From: Panicum virgatum | Lineage: Eukaryota > Streptophyta > Magnoliopsida > Poales > Poaceae | DNA: 64,000 nt | NCBI RefSeq assembly: GCF_016808335.1 | Contig: NC_053143.1 | Span: forward strand, 51,367,441 to 51,431,440 | Reading direction: 5' to 3' | Shown here: positions 48,901 to 59,594 of the stretch, piece by piece | How the letters are laid out: each line of letters begins with the position of its first letter | Position numbering within the stretch: the stretch's first letter is position 1 | The notes under the pieces: generated by a model | The model's input: only the letters and a program-made list of their open reading frames with translations | Told to the model about the DNA's origin: nothing | Databases searched by the model: none | Program-made: the position numbers and the translations under genes

Positions 48901-51230
48901 TTTGGTTGGAGAAGATAGAACTATCGTGAGCCCAGTTAGTGGGACAACACGTGATGCTATCGATACTGAGTTTAGTACAGCAGATGGAGAGGTCTGTCTG
49001 TTCCCAACACTTTTGCCAAAATTTCATTAAATCTAGTACTGCTACATTGTTCCACTTAATGCCCTGTTATTTCCACTTACATTCACTTCCTTTGTCACAA
49101 AATAAAATTTTGGCTCCCAGAAAGACCGATTACTTTTCACAGGAATATAACACTAATTTGCTGAAATATGCTGCAGAAGTACAAACTCATTGACACTGCT
49201 GGGATCCGACGCCGGGCAGCAGTTGTTTCTGCTGGCAGCACAACCGAATCACTTTCGGTAAAACGTGCATTTCGAGCAATTCGCCGCTCTGATGTGGTTG
49301 CCCTTGTTATTGAAGCGATGGCCTGTGTTACAGAGCAGGTATGTTAACTATAAACACAGGTGCATTTTTGACCCACAAAGAGACATAGCATAGTTGTTTT
49401 TACTATTTTTTTTTCTTTGTGATTGTCTTGGGCCTGGTGCAGTGGTAGAGCCTACCGTCTGTAACCGGAAGGTCCCGGGTTCGAGCCCCAGCCTCTACAC
49501 ATTTGTGTGGGTAAGGCTTGTGGCTTAAAGACAACCCTTCCCCAGACCCCGCACAGTGCGGGAAGCCTACGGCACTGGGTACGCCCTTTTTTTTGTCTTG
49601 TATGTTCATTCTAACACAATGAACTCTTGTGGTATCAAGGATTATAAAATTGCAGAGAGGATTGAGAAAGAAGGAAAGGCTTGTGTCATTGTTGTGAATA
49701 AATGGGATACAATCCCAAACAAGAACCATGAGAGTACGACACATTATGAGCAAGATGTAAGAGAAAAGCTTCGCATACTTGATTGGGCACCTATTGTCTA
49801 CTGTTCTGCGACAAATGGAACCAGTGTTGAAAAGTAAACACCTCATATTTGCACACCTAAATCTGCTTGCAGCTTATAACTGTTATTGTTTATCTTTATT
49901 TCTTAGCAGACTTGTGAAATTTTTGTTTCCCCTCAAAATTCTGAGTTGTGCATTGCTCTTACCTGTGATTCAAACACCTACTCTGTATATATAACCCCTG
50001 TAGAAGAGGGTTAGCTCCCCAAATTAGATATCCTTTCATGTGTTGATAGTGTATAATGTGTTGTACAAATTGTTGTCAGGATAATTTCTGCTGCTGCTTT
50101 GGTTGAGAAGGAAAGGTCTAGAAGACTCGGTACCTCTATTCTTAATCAAGTTGTCAGAGAAGCTATAGCATTCAAACCACCACCACGGACAAGAGGTGGC
50201 AAAAGAGGTCGTGTATATTACACAACACAGGTAACTTCATAACTTCTTCTCGAGGCAACAAACTTGTTTTTACAAGCCAACGGGTATTTGATGCAAGCTG
50301 GAAAGGAATCAACATCGAGAAATCAACAAGCTTTGAGATTTTTTTTTTCATCTTTTCTTCAATCAAGTTTATATTTCCCAGCTTGCAGACTGAAGAATCA
50401 ACAACAGTCCTAAAATCATGTCCGGTTATTTTGTTGATTTAGGAACTATCTTTATTTGCCATCCAAAAATGATTAGATCCCTGAAAAGATTGAACATCTA
50501 GAAATAAACTAGATGAGCACTAGAGAAGGTTTTTTTTTACTGATTTGAGATTTGTTCCGAAACTAATATGTAGAACTATCTTTGCATTCTTTGCCTCTTT
50601 GGCACCTGAAGGGAATTTATTTGGTCATTTGTAGGCTGCCGTGGGTCCACCGACATTTGTTCTATTTGTGAATGATGCGAAGCTCTTTTCTGATACATAC
50701 CGCCGTTACATGGAAAAGAAACTCCGGTCAGATGCTGGATTTCCAGGCACCCCTATTCGGTTACTATGGCGCAGCAGGAGGCGGCCGGACAAACGAGGTG
50801 AGAGAAATGCTGATGCACAATTTCAGCTGAATAGATGCTTGCTTTGAGTACTTAAAACAGACATGCTGATGAAGTCCTGTGCGGTCAGTGAAAAAAATGG
50901 GAAAGAAGAGTTATTATATCGCTAGCTTTTGTTCAAGTCGGATATTGGTGTAGTAGCTATGGCTAGTGGTACATACATACAGTTCCATTTGTGGCACGAA
51001 GTTGTGGGATTCATTCATGTTGCTTGCTTGAAAGTCAAGTACCTAACGTAGCTTCTTCAATTCACACGTCCATGTTTACCACCTGCTGCAAATTTGCAGT
51101 ATCCTTGTGCGTTACAGACCACAAGACTACTGAAACTCACATCCTTTGCCATTTCTTCTTTGCAGGTAAATCTGCAGATAGTAAGTTGCAGAGCCCAGGA
51201 GCTCCTAGCAGAATGGTTGTAGCTGCCTGA
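46000..51230 (+). CDS. GTPase Der (EngA), plastid type, two G domains plus KH-like domain
   Basis: Twelve exons: 46000-46342, 46994-47046, 47131-47214, 47326-47619, 47862-48001, 48269-48356, 48809-48991, 49177-49338, 49640-49833, 50080-50230, 50635-50797 and 51166-51230. They total 1,920 bases and 639 residues, near the length I recall for the Arabidopsis EMB2738 protein. Domains: a Ser/Pro/Arg-rich transit peptide (about 1-45), an acidic region (about 62-100), G domain 1 with GRPNVGKS (145-152), [12 protein letters not shown] and NKCE (286-289), G domain 2 with GRPNVGKS (353-360), DTAG (401-404) and NKWD (469-472), then the C-terminal KH-like part. Der proteins help assemble the large ribosomal subunit, here presumably in chloroplasts. 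The intron after 47619 only works in frame with a GC donor. An Au SINE sits in the intron before 49640. Confidence 0.95.
49431..49592 (+). mobile_element. Au-type SINE in an intron of the Der gene
   Basis: About 162 bp. Starts GGCCTGGTGCAGTGGTAGAG (A box) and carries GGTTCGAGCCCC (B box). The body CCTTCCCCAGACCCCGCAC and the end GGCACTGGGTACGCCCTTT are as I recall for the Au SINE family. The flanks share TTGTCTTG (49423-49430 and about 49593-49600), a likely target duplication that overlaps the T-rich tail. It is a tRNA-derived retroposon copied by LINE machinery. Confidence 0.9.
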
Positions 51231-51905
51231 TCGAGCAACCTCCATAGACTCCGTTCGGATTTGAGTATGTAGCCGTGGCTGATGCAATACACGCGGAGTG
51301 GAGTTTGAGATTCAGAAATGAACTTTTGCGACTTCGAACTGTCAGAGTGGGAGGAGATGCCCTAGTGCTGAAGTTGCAGCGGATGATGATGAGGAAGATA
51401 GTATTATACGGAAGGAAACTAGTGGAAAAGAGTATGGTGGACACATCTGATGCAGCACAAGGTCATCACGGCCGAGGGTCCCAAATCTTGAAAACGGATG
51501 ATAGATGGATGGTGCGGTCATGACAGGTTGCGTTGGAGAACGGCTTCGCCTTTGTTTAGGAGGTGGGGATGCAAGAAGCTGTGTGGTGAGGGAGGGACAG
51601 GTTCGTTACAGCACGAAGCTGCGTGTTGTTTGTCTCCATCTTTGTACCCGTGTGTTCTCGCTAATGGGTCGCTTGGTCTCCTTTGTGTGTAACCAGCCGG
51701 GAGCTAAGAAGCTTGCTTTTTTTTTTTTTGAAAGCAAGAAGCTTGCTTTGGTTTCGGCTGGATATGCGTATGTAGTCGACGTCATCCGTGTTATCTTTAT
51801 AGAAAAAAGGCAGAGATCGATCGAGTTGGGTGCTTTCAGTTGAGCCCACCCCATGGGCGTTAGGCACGTCCGTGCCGGCCACACGCTACCAAGCTGGGAA
51901 TATTA

Positions 51906-52070
51906 GACCAATCTCAGTGTCAGAGGAGTGTTACGATGATAATTCTTCTCTTATTCTAAAAAAACTCTCTCCACTCATAAATAATTCTGTCATGTTAGTA
52001 AATTTGATGATGTGATATGATATTTAATGCTTATGACGTTCTTATAGTAGCACTCATGTTAAGATTAGCC
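51906..52070. mobile_element. Small Tourist-like MITE
   Basis: 165 bp with imperfect inverted ends: GACCAATCTCAGTG at the left and, in reverse complement, GGCTAATCTTAACATGAGTG at the right. TTA flanks both sides (51903-51905, 52071-52073), the usual 3-bp duplication of the PIF/Harbinger type. Confidence 0.6.
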
Positions 52071-52332
52071 TTACATGGTGCCGCTTCAGTACTTGGTTCC
52101 AGGGATTGTAACCTTGTCACCCAAACCAGCGTGCGTTGACCGAGGCTTTTATTTGCCTATGCAATGCTTTTTCTTAAAAAAAAAAGGTGCCAATCAATGA
52201 ATAATCGAAAGGCTACCCCCACAAAATTGACCTAAAAAAATTGATTTACTCCTAAAATGCAGCGGATCTACGTGGGTGACCCCGAAGAACGAGTAATTCA
52301 CGCAGCTAATCTGGATTACTCCAATCTATCCT

Positions 52333-52808
52333 CACGTGCTCGCCGGCAAACGTTCTGCCGCCGGTGAGCCCATCCCGTAGTTCCATACTTGGCCGGTGCC
52401 CTCCTCGTGTTCGGTCGCCCTCAAGGCCGGTGACTCACCACGTGGCCGTGCCGCCGCAGCCCGCAGGTAGGCACAAGTAGGCGGGGCCCCGCCCGCCGCC
52501 CCCACGTGCACTGGCTCCTGCCACCCGGGGCCCACCACCCTGCCAAACCAGTTTTTACGTTAACCGCCAGGTCAAACAGCTTCACGCGCTAGCACTGCAC
52601 AATGGTGGAAAACGGGTATGGTAATAATTAAACTGTGATTAGCCACGCGCCTGCGCCGCTAGGGTAATTAGTCCAGCGATGATTAGGCAGCAGGAGCAGC
52701 ACCAGCTCCGGGCTCCCGCGCGGGTTACCACCAGGTCCAGGGAGCAGGATCCGAAAGGGAAGGGAGGGAGAAAGAAAGAAAACCCACGGCCCCACCCGTG
52801 CCCACGTG
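52333..52808 (+). promoter_or_regulatory. Four CACGTG G-boxes upstream of the HIPP gene
   Basis: CACGTG occurs at 52333-52338, 52439-52444, 52503-52508 and 52803-52808, about 560-1,030 bases before the ATG. The one at 52439 is in CCACGTGG. G-boxes bind bZIP and bHLH factors and are cores of ABA-response elements. Function here is inferred. Confidence 0.5.
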
Positions 52809-53167
52809 TCGCGGGCGCTGGCGTGGCTCTCTATGCTTCTATTTATTTTTGCTTATGAGCGAATTCTGGATAAAAATAAGCGAAAAGGCCATCGAAACAC
52901 TTCGATTAATTTTCACTTCTCAGGAAAGCCGCTCAGCTGAAAATCACGGAGACAACGCATGAACCTCGATTTTGTCCATCGCATTTCCCAGCTCGCATAC
53001 CTATGGTAAAGCTATGTTGGGTTCGAAACAATTCCTAGAATAGTTTCTTCGCAAATTTATATAATGCAGAACCGATCGTCCAAACCCCAGTTTATACAGA
53101 CAATCGATTCTCCAAACAGCTCAAACAACCAATTTATCTCAAAATCTAGCTTCTCAGAAAAGCGAGG

Positions 53168-53176
53168 TATAAAAAA
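53168..53176 (+). promoter_or_regulatory. TATA box of the HIPP gene
   Basis: TATAAAAAA lies about 190 bases before the ATG; a second TATA-like string, CTATATATGA, is at 53198-53207. The first has the better spacing to a CT-rich likely start region. Confidence 0.55.
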
Positions 53177-53364
53177 GCGGAATCAAACAACACCTCTCTA
53201 TATATGAACCCCACGAGATGCCCCTCCAGCTCCCAGCCAGTCTGCTCCCAGCGTTCCTCGTGCTTGCTCCTCTTCTCACACCACAGGCGGCCACCGGCTG
53301 CTAGTCCTTTGCTGAACCCAGTCGTCCCACCCAGAGAAACGCCGCCGCCGCAGGAGATAGCTAG

Positions 53365-53835
53365 ATGGGCATCGTCGACGTCGTGTCCGAGTTCTGCACC
53401 CTGCCGCGGGGCCGCCGCCACCTGAAGCACCGGAAGCAGTTCCAGACGGTGGAGATGAAGGTGCTGATCGATTGCGACGGGTGCGAGCGCAAGGTGCGGC
53501 GCGCGCTGGAGGGCATGGAGGGCGTCACGGCCGTGGAGGTGTCCGCGCGGGAGCACAGGGTGGCCGTGACGGGGCACGTCGACGCCGGCAAGGTCATGCG
53601 GCGGGTGGCGTACAAGACCGGCAAGCGGGTGGAGCCGTGGCCGTACGTGCCGTACGCCGCGGTGGCGCACCCCTACGCCCCGGGCGCCTACGACCGCCGC
53701 GCGCCGCCCGGGTACGTCCGCGCCGCCGCCGTCGCCGACCCGCGCGCCGCGCCGCTCGCCAGGGCCTCGTCGACGGAGGCCAGGTACGCCGCCGCGTTCA
53801 GCGACGAGAACCCCAACGCGTGCGCCGTCATGTAA
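53365..53835 (+). CDS. Heavy-metal-associated isoprenylated plant protein (HIPP)
   Basis: A single open frame of 156 residues. The N-terminus MGIVDVVSEFC is typical of the HIPP group around HIPP20-27. An HMA domain spans about residues 27-93 with the metal-binding CxxC as C37-D-G-C40. A Pro/Tyr/Ala-rich linker follows, and the last four residues, CAVM, form a CaaX box for isoprenylation at C153. HMA domains bind copper, zinc or cadmium; isoprenylation targets the protein to membranes or the nucleus. Members are involved in metal homeostasis and in drought or cold responses. The gene is strongly GC-biased, as is usual for many grass single-exon genes. The ATG in TAGATGG begins the conserved N-terminus, so the start is secure. 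Confidence 0.93.
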   Translation: MGIVDVVSEFCTLPRGRRHLKHRKQFQTVEMKVLIDCDGCERKVRRALEGMEGVTAVEVSAREHRVAVTGHVDAGKVMRRVAYKTGKRVEPWPYVPYAAVAHPYAPGAYDRRAPPGYVRAAAVADPRAAPLARASSTEARYAAAFSDENPNACAVM

Positions 53836-53997
53836 TAATGTAGCTCGCTGGCTGGAAGTGGCAGGCATGATGCATGCATCATCTTTCTTTGGTACCTAGC
53901 TATAGCCTATAGATCTGCTGCCTCCTCTCTCATGGAGATTAGAGGTGGTTGTTGGCTGTTGCATGCTATACTTGTTGGATTTTGTTTATTTTTTCCC

Positions 53998-54032
<35 letters not shown>
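53998..54032. repeat. TTTC tetranucleotide microsatellite
   Basis: About eight to nine perfect CTTT units in the likely 3' UTR of the HIPP gene. Confidence 0.9.
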
Positions 54033-54033
<1 letters not shown>

Positions 54034-54710
54034 TTCTCCACCGTACCAGGGCTTGAGGGCCAGGTTAGTTTGATTTTCATGTAAAAGAAGAAATGATTTG
54101 CAAATTAATCTGCTGAAATCATCGGGTCAGTCAGCTGATAAGTAGTTGCATTATTATTCCTCCCGGGCCCCGGTGGTTGTAGAGGCCGGCGGCTTATGGT
54201 GATAAGTTAATTAGTTTGTTGCAACCTGCATTGCATGGATGGTGCGCCGCCCTCTGATCGTGCTTGTTCATTCATTCGGTGGGTGAGCAATCATGCTGAT
54301 TGCTGAAACAAAACAGGCCCGTTTCCTTTAAGTACCTGGTAGCTACGTCCTCTGCAATGCAACGGTTGCCCTTGCCATCTCCTCGACCTCTCCTTCGGCT
54401 CCTCTCAGCAATCAGCACACGTGGACGGCTCTTGATTCGAGGCTTGTGAATCGACGGATGGTGATCCGTGACCTCATGCGCGGGATCTGAATCAGAAACT
54501 CGTTTGACTCTCGACTAAAAATGAATGACAACGATGGCATGTGGTTGTGGAGCCAGCCTGCCTGCCTGCCTCCTGCCTCGTAATCACCCTGCTGGGTCGT
54601 GTGGTTGCCGCCATTCGCGGGACGGAGGCGAGGCGAGGTAGGCCGTAGGCGAAGGGGACTCGACTCTGAACAAACTTTTCACGGTATCGCGTGGTCCCGG
54701 CACGGCTCCT

Positions 54711-54801
54711 GCCCCGTTTGGTTAATCGTCACTTCAGGATTCAATCACTTTCATTCCACTCCATCCCTTTCCTTTGCTATTGAAAGTGAAACCGAACGGG
54801 C
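54711..54801. repeat. Short MITE-like inverted repeat
   Basis: Ends GCCCCGTTTGGTT and AACCGAACGGGC are imperfect inverted repeats around 65 bases of T-rich sequence. No clear target duplication was found. Confidence 0.4.
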
Positions 54802-54921
54802 TCGACGTACGTCCATGGCGTTCCGCTCAACTGAAAGCACCGAACTCGAAATGGTAGCGTGAAACTGTACGTTTGACCCGGCGGTTAAAGTAAAACCGGT
54901 TTGGCCGTTGTGGGCCCCGGG

Positions 54922-55283
54922 TACGTGGCAGCAGGGCCCACGTGGGGGCGGCGGCACGGCCACGTGGTGAGGGCGACCTCACCGGCCGTCGCAGTCATGG
55001 CGAGGAAGGGGCAGCTGCGTGCTCCTGCTCCAGGTCCTGCTGGGCTCGCTCACCGCCGTGCACGTGAGGAGGATACTCCTTGGATCCGCAGTGTCAATTT
55101 TTGTGGGGGAAGTGGTAAACTCTTTAGTAAATTAAATAAATATACTTTGACTCTATAATTGACTGAAGAACCAAAGAGACTACTCTCGAGTGGCCATGCC
55201 ATGCCTCGAGCTCGCATCTTGGCTGGCTGCTTCCTTGACCGTTCTAGCTGGGTCCCACACACGCCACGTGTGGGGCACACGTG
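54922..55283. promoter_or_regulatory. Second cluster of ACGTG elements
   Basis: TACGTG at 54922-54927 and CACGTG at 54939, 54961, 55265 and 55278, within GGCCCACGTGG-like contexts. No gene start follows in either direction within 1 kb, so it may be a distal element or just part of a repeat. Confidence 0.3.
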
Positions 55284-55783
55284 GGGGCGGGCGGCATGGG
55301 CCAGCCGACGATTGGCAAGGCGCGGCGCGCCATTGCATTGGTTTCTAGGCTCCATCACTTTTGCTTTCATAAATTTTTATCGAAAAAGTAAGCGATATGA
55401 TATTATTCGAAACCAAAACGGCATCACTATAATGGTAATTTCGGAAACGTAAATATACGATCGAGAACCCATCGATGACAATGGAAACTCATTGAAACGA
55501 TACTTTGAAAAACGATAAATATGTGTCAAACCACAAAGCACAATACAAAACCACCATATGACTTACATTTCATACACAATTACTGATTGTTAAGATATTA
55601 ATCCAAGTATGTATCCATCCGTGACATGTATCTCATTTTGTAGTACTAAAAATTTAGACATTAATCTTGTCATCCATGAAACTATCCCTAGTCCCATAAA
55701 TTCAGATCACTAGTTTGTGATTTAGAGTTAGGATGAATGAGTCATAACTCTCTAAATATATAAATATGACATTCTAAAAACAA

Positions 55784-55932
55784 GATTTTTAAAGCAGTAA
55801 GGCGAGGCGAGGCGATGGGGAGCCGCTCAGTCGCCTAGGCGACGCCTAGGCAGGCTAAGGCGGGCTAAGGCGAGCCTTAAGCAAGGCGATGGGAAACCGC
55901 CTTGTCGGCTAGGCGACGCCTTAAAAACCCTG
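55784..55932. repeat. GGCGA/TCGCC-rich transposon-like fragment
   Basis: Ends TTTTTAAAGCAGTAAGGCG and CGCCTTAAAAACC are roughly inverted, and the middle consists of AAGGCGAGGCG and GGCGACGCCTAGGC strings. This is a common dispersed repeat style in plant genomes, probably hAT-related; the family is not certain. Confidence 0.45.
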
Positions 55933-56648
55933 TCTAAAAATATAGATAGCAAGGTGTGTTGCCTAGTAATATACATCAATACGATATTTTTATTGGCAAA
56001 ATATGGTAGAATACTGCAAAAGTATGATATTTCTCGAAAACGACCCGAAGATGTTCAAATTATTTTTATTTTCATATTATTTTATCATTTTCTTTTTGTT
56101 TTTTATAATTGTTTTGTTTTTGTTTAGCTTTAAAAATTGATAAAATTTTAAAAATGATCATCAAAAATCGAAAACTACCACGTCCGCTACGCGTCTCCTC
56201 CAAGTCTGCCTGGATCACCGGCCTCAAGCCTGATCGAGCTGACCCAGCTGCAGCTTGAGGGTGACCTCACCTCAACTGGCCCACTGCCGCCGCCGTTATG
56301 GGCTGTCAGGCTCCGGGCCGCGGGTGGGGGCCCTCTTCTCAGCTGCCCTGAGGACGGCTGTTCCCTTGGCCCATCAGAGGCCTGCCAGTCATTGGGCCTA
56401 GCCTACCCGGACGCGGCCTGCCTTTCTCAGACGGTACCCTTCTGTTTTGGACCCATAGATTCTTTTGAAGACCCGACTAGTGGTAGATATATTTGCAATT
56501 ATACAAAGGTATCAAGCGTTTAATAGGCACCGCAGGATGATGTAGCACAAGCCTAGGCTCTGAGATTTCAAACATGTAACATACTGGTAGAGAAAAAAAA
56601 ACTAACCACATAATCTTTTTTTTGAGGGAACTAACCACATAATCAATA

Positions 56649-57261
56649 GGGAAAAGTTCGGTTTACACTCTCCAACTATCACAAAAGTCTTATTTTCACT
56701 CTTGAACTACAAAAACCGGATAACAAATGCCATTCAACTGTTGAAACCGGACAAATTTAACTCTTAGATGGTTTTTCATTTTGTGAGAATAAAAACATTC
56801 AAATTTAAACTAAAAAATCATAAGTAATTTAATTTTAAATAAAAATACAAAATGGGTATCAAAAGTTTTCTAGAAATGTTACCTATCTATTGTCACGATA
56901 CTTTTCAGTTATTCAGAACTATTTTTTATTTTCATAATATTTAGTTGCTTGTAGTTATATCTATTATCAAATAGAGCAATGATAGATAGGTTCCCTCACA
57001 AAAAAAATGATAGATAGGTTACATTTTTAGAGAAAAAAATAGGTGCTAGTTTTATATTTTTCTGATTTGAAATGAGTTACTTTTGATTTTTTAGATCTAA
57101 TTGGATTTTTTTATATAAAAATACAAAACCACATTGGAAACCACCATTGGCCAAATTTGTGTGGTTTAAACATTTGGATGGCCTATGTTATCTGGTTTTG
57201 TAGTTGTAGATTGAAAATTAGACTTTTGCAGTAGTTCGAGGGTGTAAACTGTACTACTCCC
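56649..57261. mobile_element. Non-autonomous Mutator-like element (613 bp)
   Basis: Inverted ends of about 120 bp with mismatches: GGGAAAAGTTCGGTTTACAC at the left and, in reverse complement, GGGAGTAGTACAGTTTACAC at the right. Both continue with ACAAAAGTCT/GCAAAAGTCT and GGATAACA/AGATAACA. The 9-bp flanks TAATCAATA (56640-56648) and TGATCAATA (57262-57270) differ at one base. AT-rich, no coding capacity. Confidence 0.75.
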
Positions 57262-57920
57262 TGATCAATATAACCGTCCAATGATTCCCGTGAACTAGAA
57301 TTGAATTTTAAAAGATGATCCTCCTTGCACATTGCCAGTGAAATTACAACATAAGTTGTACTAATTTTCAAGAAACACCCTGGAGGGTCGGGTCGTCAGG
57401 ATCAGTTTCACCCAGGCAAGCAAAAACTCGAGAGCAACAACATGGTCGAGACGATTACTCAGGTTTCATGGATGTTGTTTCAGAGGTGGGGTGTTTTTCA
57501 TGCAAATTCAGAGCCGAGAGGGTCGTCGATTTTTGGCCAAGAACAGCACAGATTCTACCTGCATTATATATTTGTGCAGGCATGCCAAGAACAAAAGAGA
57601 TCGATCAAGGCAAGATCCAATGTCACAAATACAGGCAAATCTCCCTACTTGCTGCATTATTATGCAAGCATGCATGCGCCAAAGTTCACAATAAATTATA
57701 AGACTGCAGATCACAAACTGTTCAGCCACAAGATAGTTACTGAAAGTCTGAAACTATCAAAGTTCCAGCAACAAACTGTTCAGCCCTTGCTTCTTCTACT
57801 ACTTATTTATTCTTATCATCTACCCACCCAGATCACAATATCAAAGTTTCGCATCACAACCAACCCCAGAAACAGATTAAGAATCTCAATCAATTAGCCC
57901 TAACCACGCAACGCTGCCAA

Positions 57921-58282
57921 CTAATCGTCGGCCCCCTTGTTGTCATCGTCGCCTTCGTCGTCGTCGTCGTCGGCCAGGACCTCCACCTCGGCGCACCCCT
58001 TGGCGCGGTACTGGCGCAGGACGCCCTCGTCCTCGTCGCGGCTCGCCCTCATGGCGGCGGGGGCTCCTGCGCGGGGCGGTGCCGCGCCTGGACGGCCTCG
58101 ACGTACGCGTGCCCCACCCGCACCAGCTTCGTCCTCTTCTCCTCCGGCGCAGCCGCCGCCGCCGCCGCCTCGCCGTCTTTGTTCGTCCCAGCCGGCGTCG
58201 CTCTCGCCGTCTCGTCGCCGGCGCCCTCCGTTCTGGTCTCGGATGACGGCGGTGCCTCGCCGGTGACCGCACTCGTTGACAT
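57921..58282 (-). pseudogene. Second grass-type uncharacterised gene with a one-base frameshift
   Basis: Minus-strand ATG at 58282-58280 begins a Ser/Thr/Ala-rich start, an alanine run and a conserved-looking segment (KLVRVGHAYVEAVQARHRP). A TGA then ends the frame at 58051-58049. Shifting frame by one base inside the G-rich stretch 58053-58063 continues into MRASRDEDEGVLRQYRAKGC and an acidic Asp-rich tail ending at TAG 57921-57923. This suggests an original protein of about 120 residues. The C-terminal half resembles that of the gene at 37.8-38.3 kb. If the base is an assembly error, the gene is intact. Function unknown. Confidence 0.6.
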
Positions 58283-59594
58283 GGTTGGATGCAAGATCCC
58301 CTTGAGAAAACCTAAGTGGTGGGGTCTCTCGATCGGGGAGGACGAGATCAGAGAGGAAACCGGAGGAGTAGAGGACGACGAGAACGGGAAACTCACCGGA
58401 GATCGCAGCCGGCGGGCGGCGGCGGCGGCGGCGGCGAGCGCCTGTCGAGTGCGATGCGAGGGTGTTGTGCTGGCCGTGGGGGGGTTGGGATATGGGCCTG
58501 AAGTGCTTCGTGGGCCGGGCCGTATCACAAAAGTGTGCAGATACATGTCCGGCCCACGTATCGATTTATTCGTGATTTCATTTTTTTTTCGATACTCCCG
58601 GGTACATATACGCTCGTATGCGTATCCGTACGATACGTGGCCTTCCAGCCATGTCTGGGTAATAGAGGAAAAAACGGAGACTAAAAATCAGGTCTTTAAA
58701 AGAAATTCCAATAGTTGTAATTTGTCTTCAGTCTTTAAAAGTAAAAACATGATACAAAGCCTTAATACAACAACTCGGATATGTTTGGATGAGCCAAAAT
58801 TGAATGCTAAACTTTAGTACTTATTATAGCTTTGCTAAGTTTTTTTTTTCTAAGCATACCTAAAATTTAGCTCACCCAATTAGCACTCCAGTTTGGATAG
58901 GATATTGCCAAACTTTAGCACTTTAGGGCATTAGCACTTAGATTCAAACACCTCTTAATCGTAAAGTTTAAATCACATGGTATTTTGACAACTAAAACTC
59001 CCGGAACAAGTACTTTGTTGCTTTCTCATCTTTAAAACGTCAAAGTAAGGCGCGAAAATTCAAAACAAAGCGGTAAACTTGCCAGCTGTCACATGACCAA
59101 CTTCTGCATATCCCTTATTTTTTCAGGAACATGGGAGTCCATGAACAACAACTAACCCATGAATGTAAAACGGCCTTATTGGAATAAAAATACAGATTTT
59201 GTACAACAACAGTGACGACACCAACAGCAGACCCTCAATTATACACTCAGCATCGCGATGCAAGCACCGGGTTTGGAAGGCACTAGGAAAAATGGGGCTC
59301 CTGTAGCTAGTGCTTAAATCATCCAGTCTTGGAGCAGGAAGCTCAAGTTCTCGAGGTTGGCACGGTACAACAAGTTGATCGACAATATGCACGGCAGATC
59401 CTGTTTGGTGGGTTCTCATGGTGCGAAAAAAGGCAGCAGTTGGCTTGAGCCGACCCGGAGAGATCAGCCAAAGCAGCTTCCAGCGGGTGCTCGTGTTCCA
59501 CAGTTCAGGGCAACCATAGCACACTGGTTTCTTCTCGCCCTCGGTCTGAATATGGTTCCATAAACTTCCATTGCCTAGATGAAATGCCGGTTGC
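58283..59594. other. Upstream region of the small gene, MITE remnant and 3' UTR of the ARMC8-like gene
   Basis: 58283-58460 is the likely 5' UTR on the minus strand. 58786-58960 contains TTTGGATGAGCCAAAATT, CTAAACTTTAG, TTTGGATAGG and similar strings, as in degraded MITEs of the GTTTGGAT type. 59240-59594 is probably the 3' UTR of the ARMC8-like gene. Confidence 0.4.

Larger units (their letters stand above)
51231..53167. other. 3' flank of Der and upstream region of the HIPP gene; no other gene
   Basis: 51231 to about 51700 is the probable 3' UTR. A MITE lies at 51906-52070. From 52300 on, the sequence is GC-rich promoter DNA. The open frames here overlap on both strands and have no domains. 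Confidence 0.5.
53836..56640. other. Intergenic DNA with small repeats; no gene seen
   Basis: Begins with the HIPP 3' UTR. Contains a TTTC microsatellite, a small MITE-like repeat, a second group of G-boxes and a GGCGA/CGCC-rich repeat. 55930-56640 has no feature except GC-rich sequence at 56180-56430 with no credible frame. Confidence 0.5.

Noticed and set aside
49431..49500. Possible tRNA gene with A and B boxes
   Set aside because: No cloverleaf; the sequence continues into an Au SINE body.
57442..57897. 151-codon plus-strand frame
   Set aside because: No domain or conserved sequence; it overlaps the likely 3' flank of the minus-strand gene and has competing frames.
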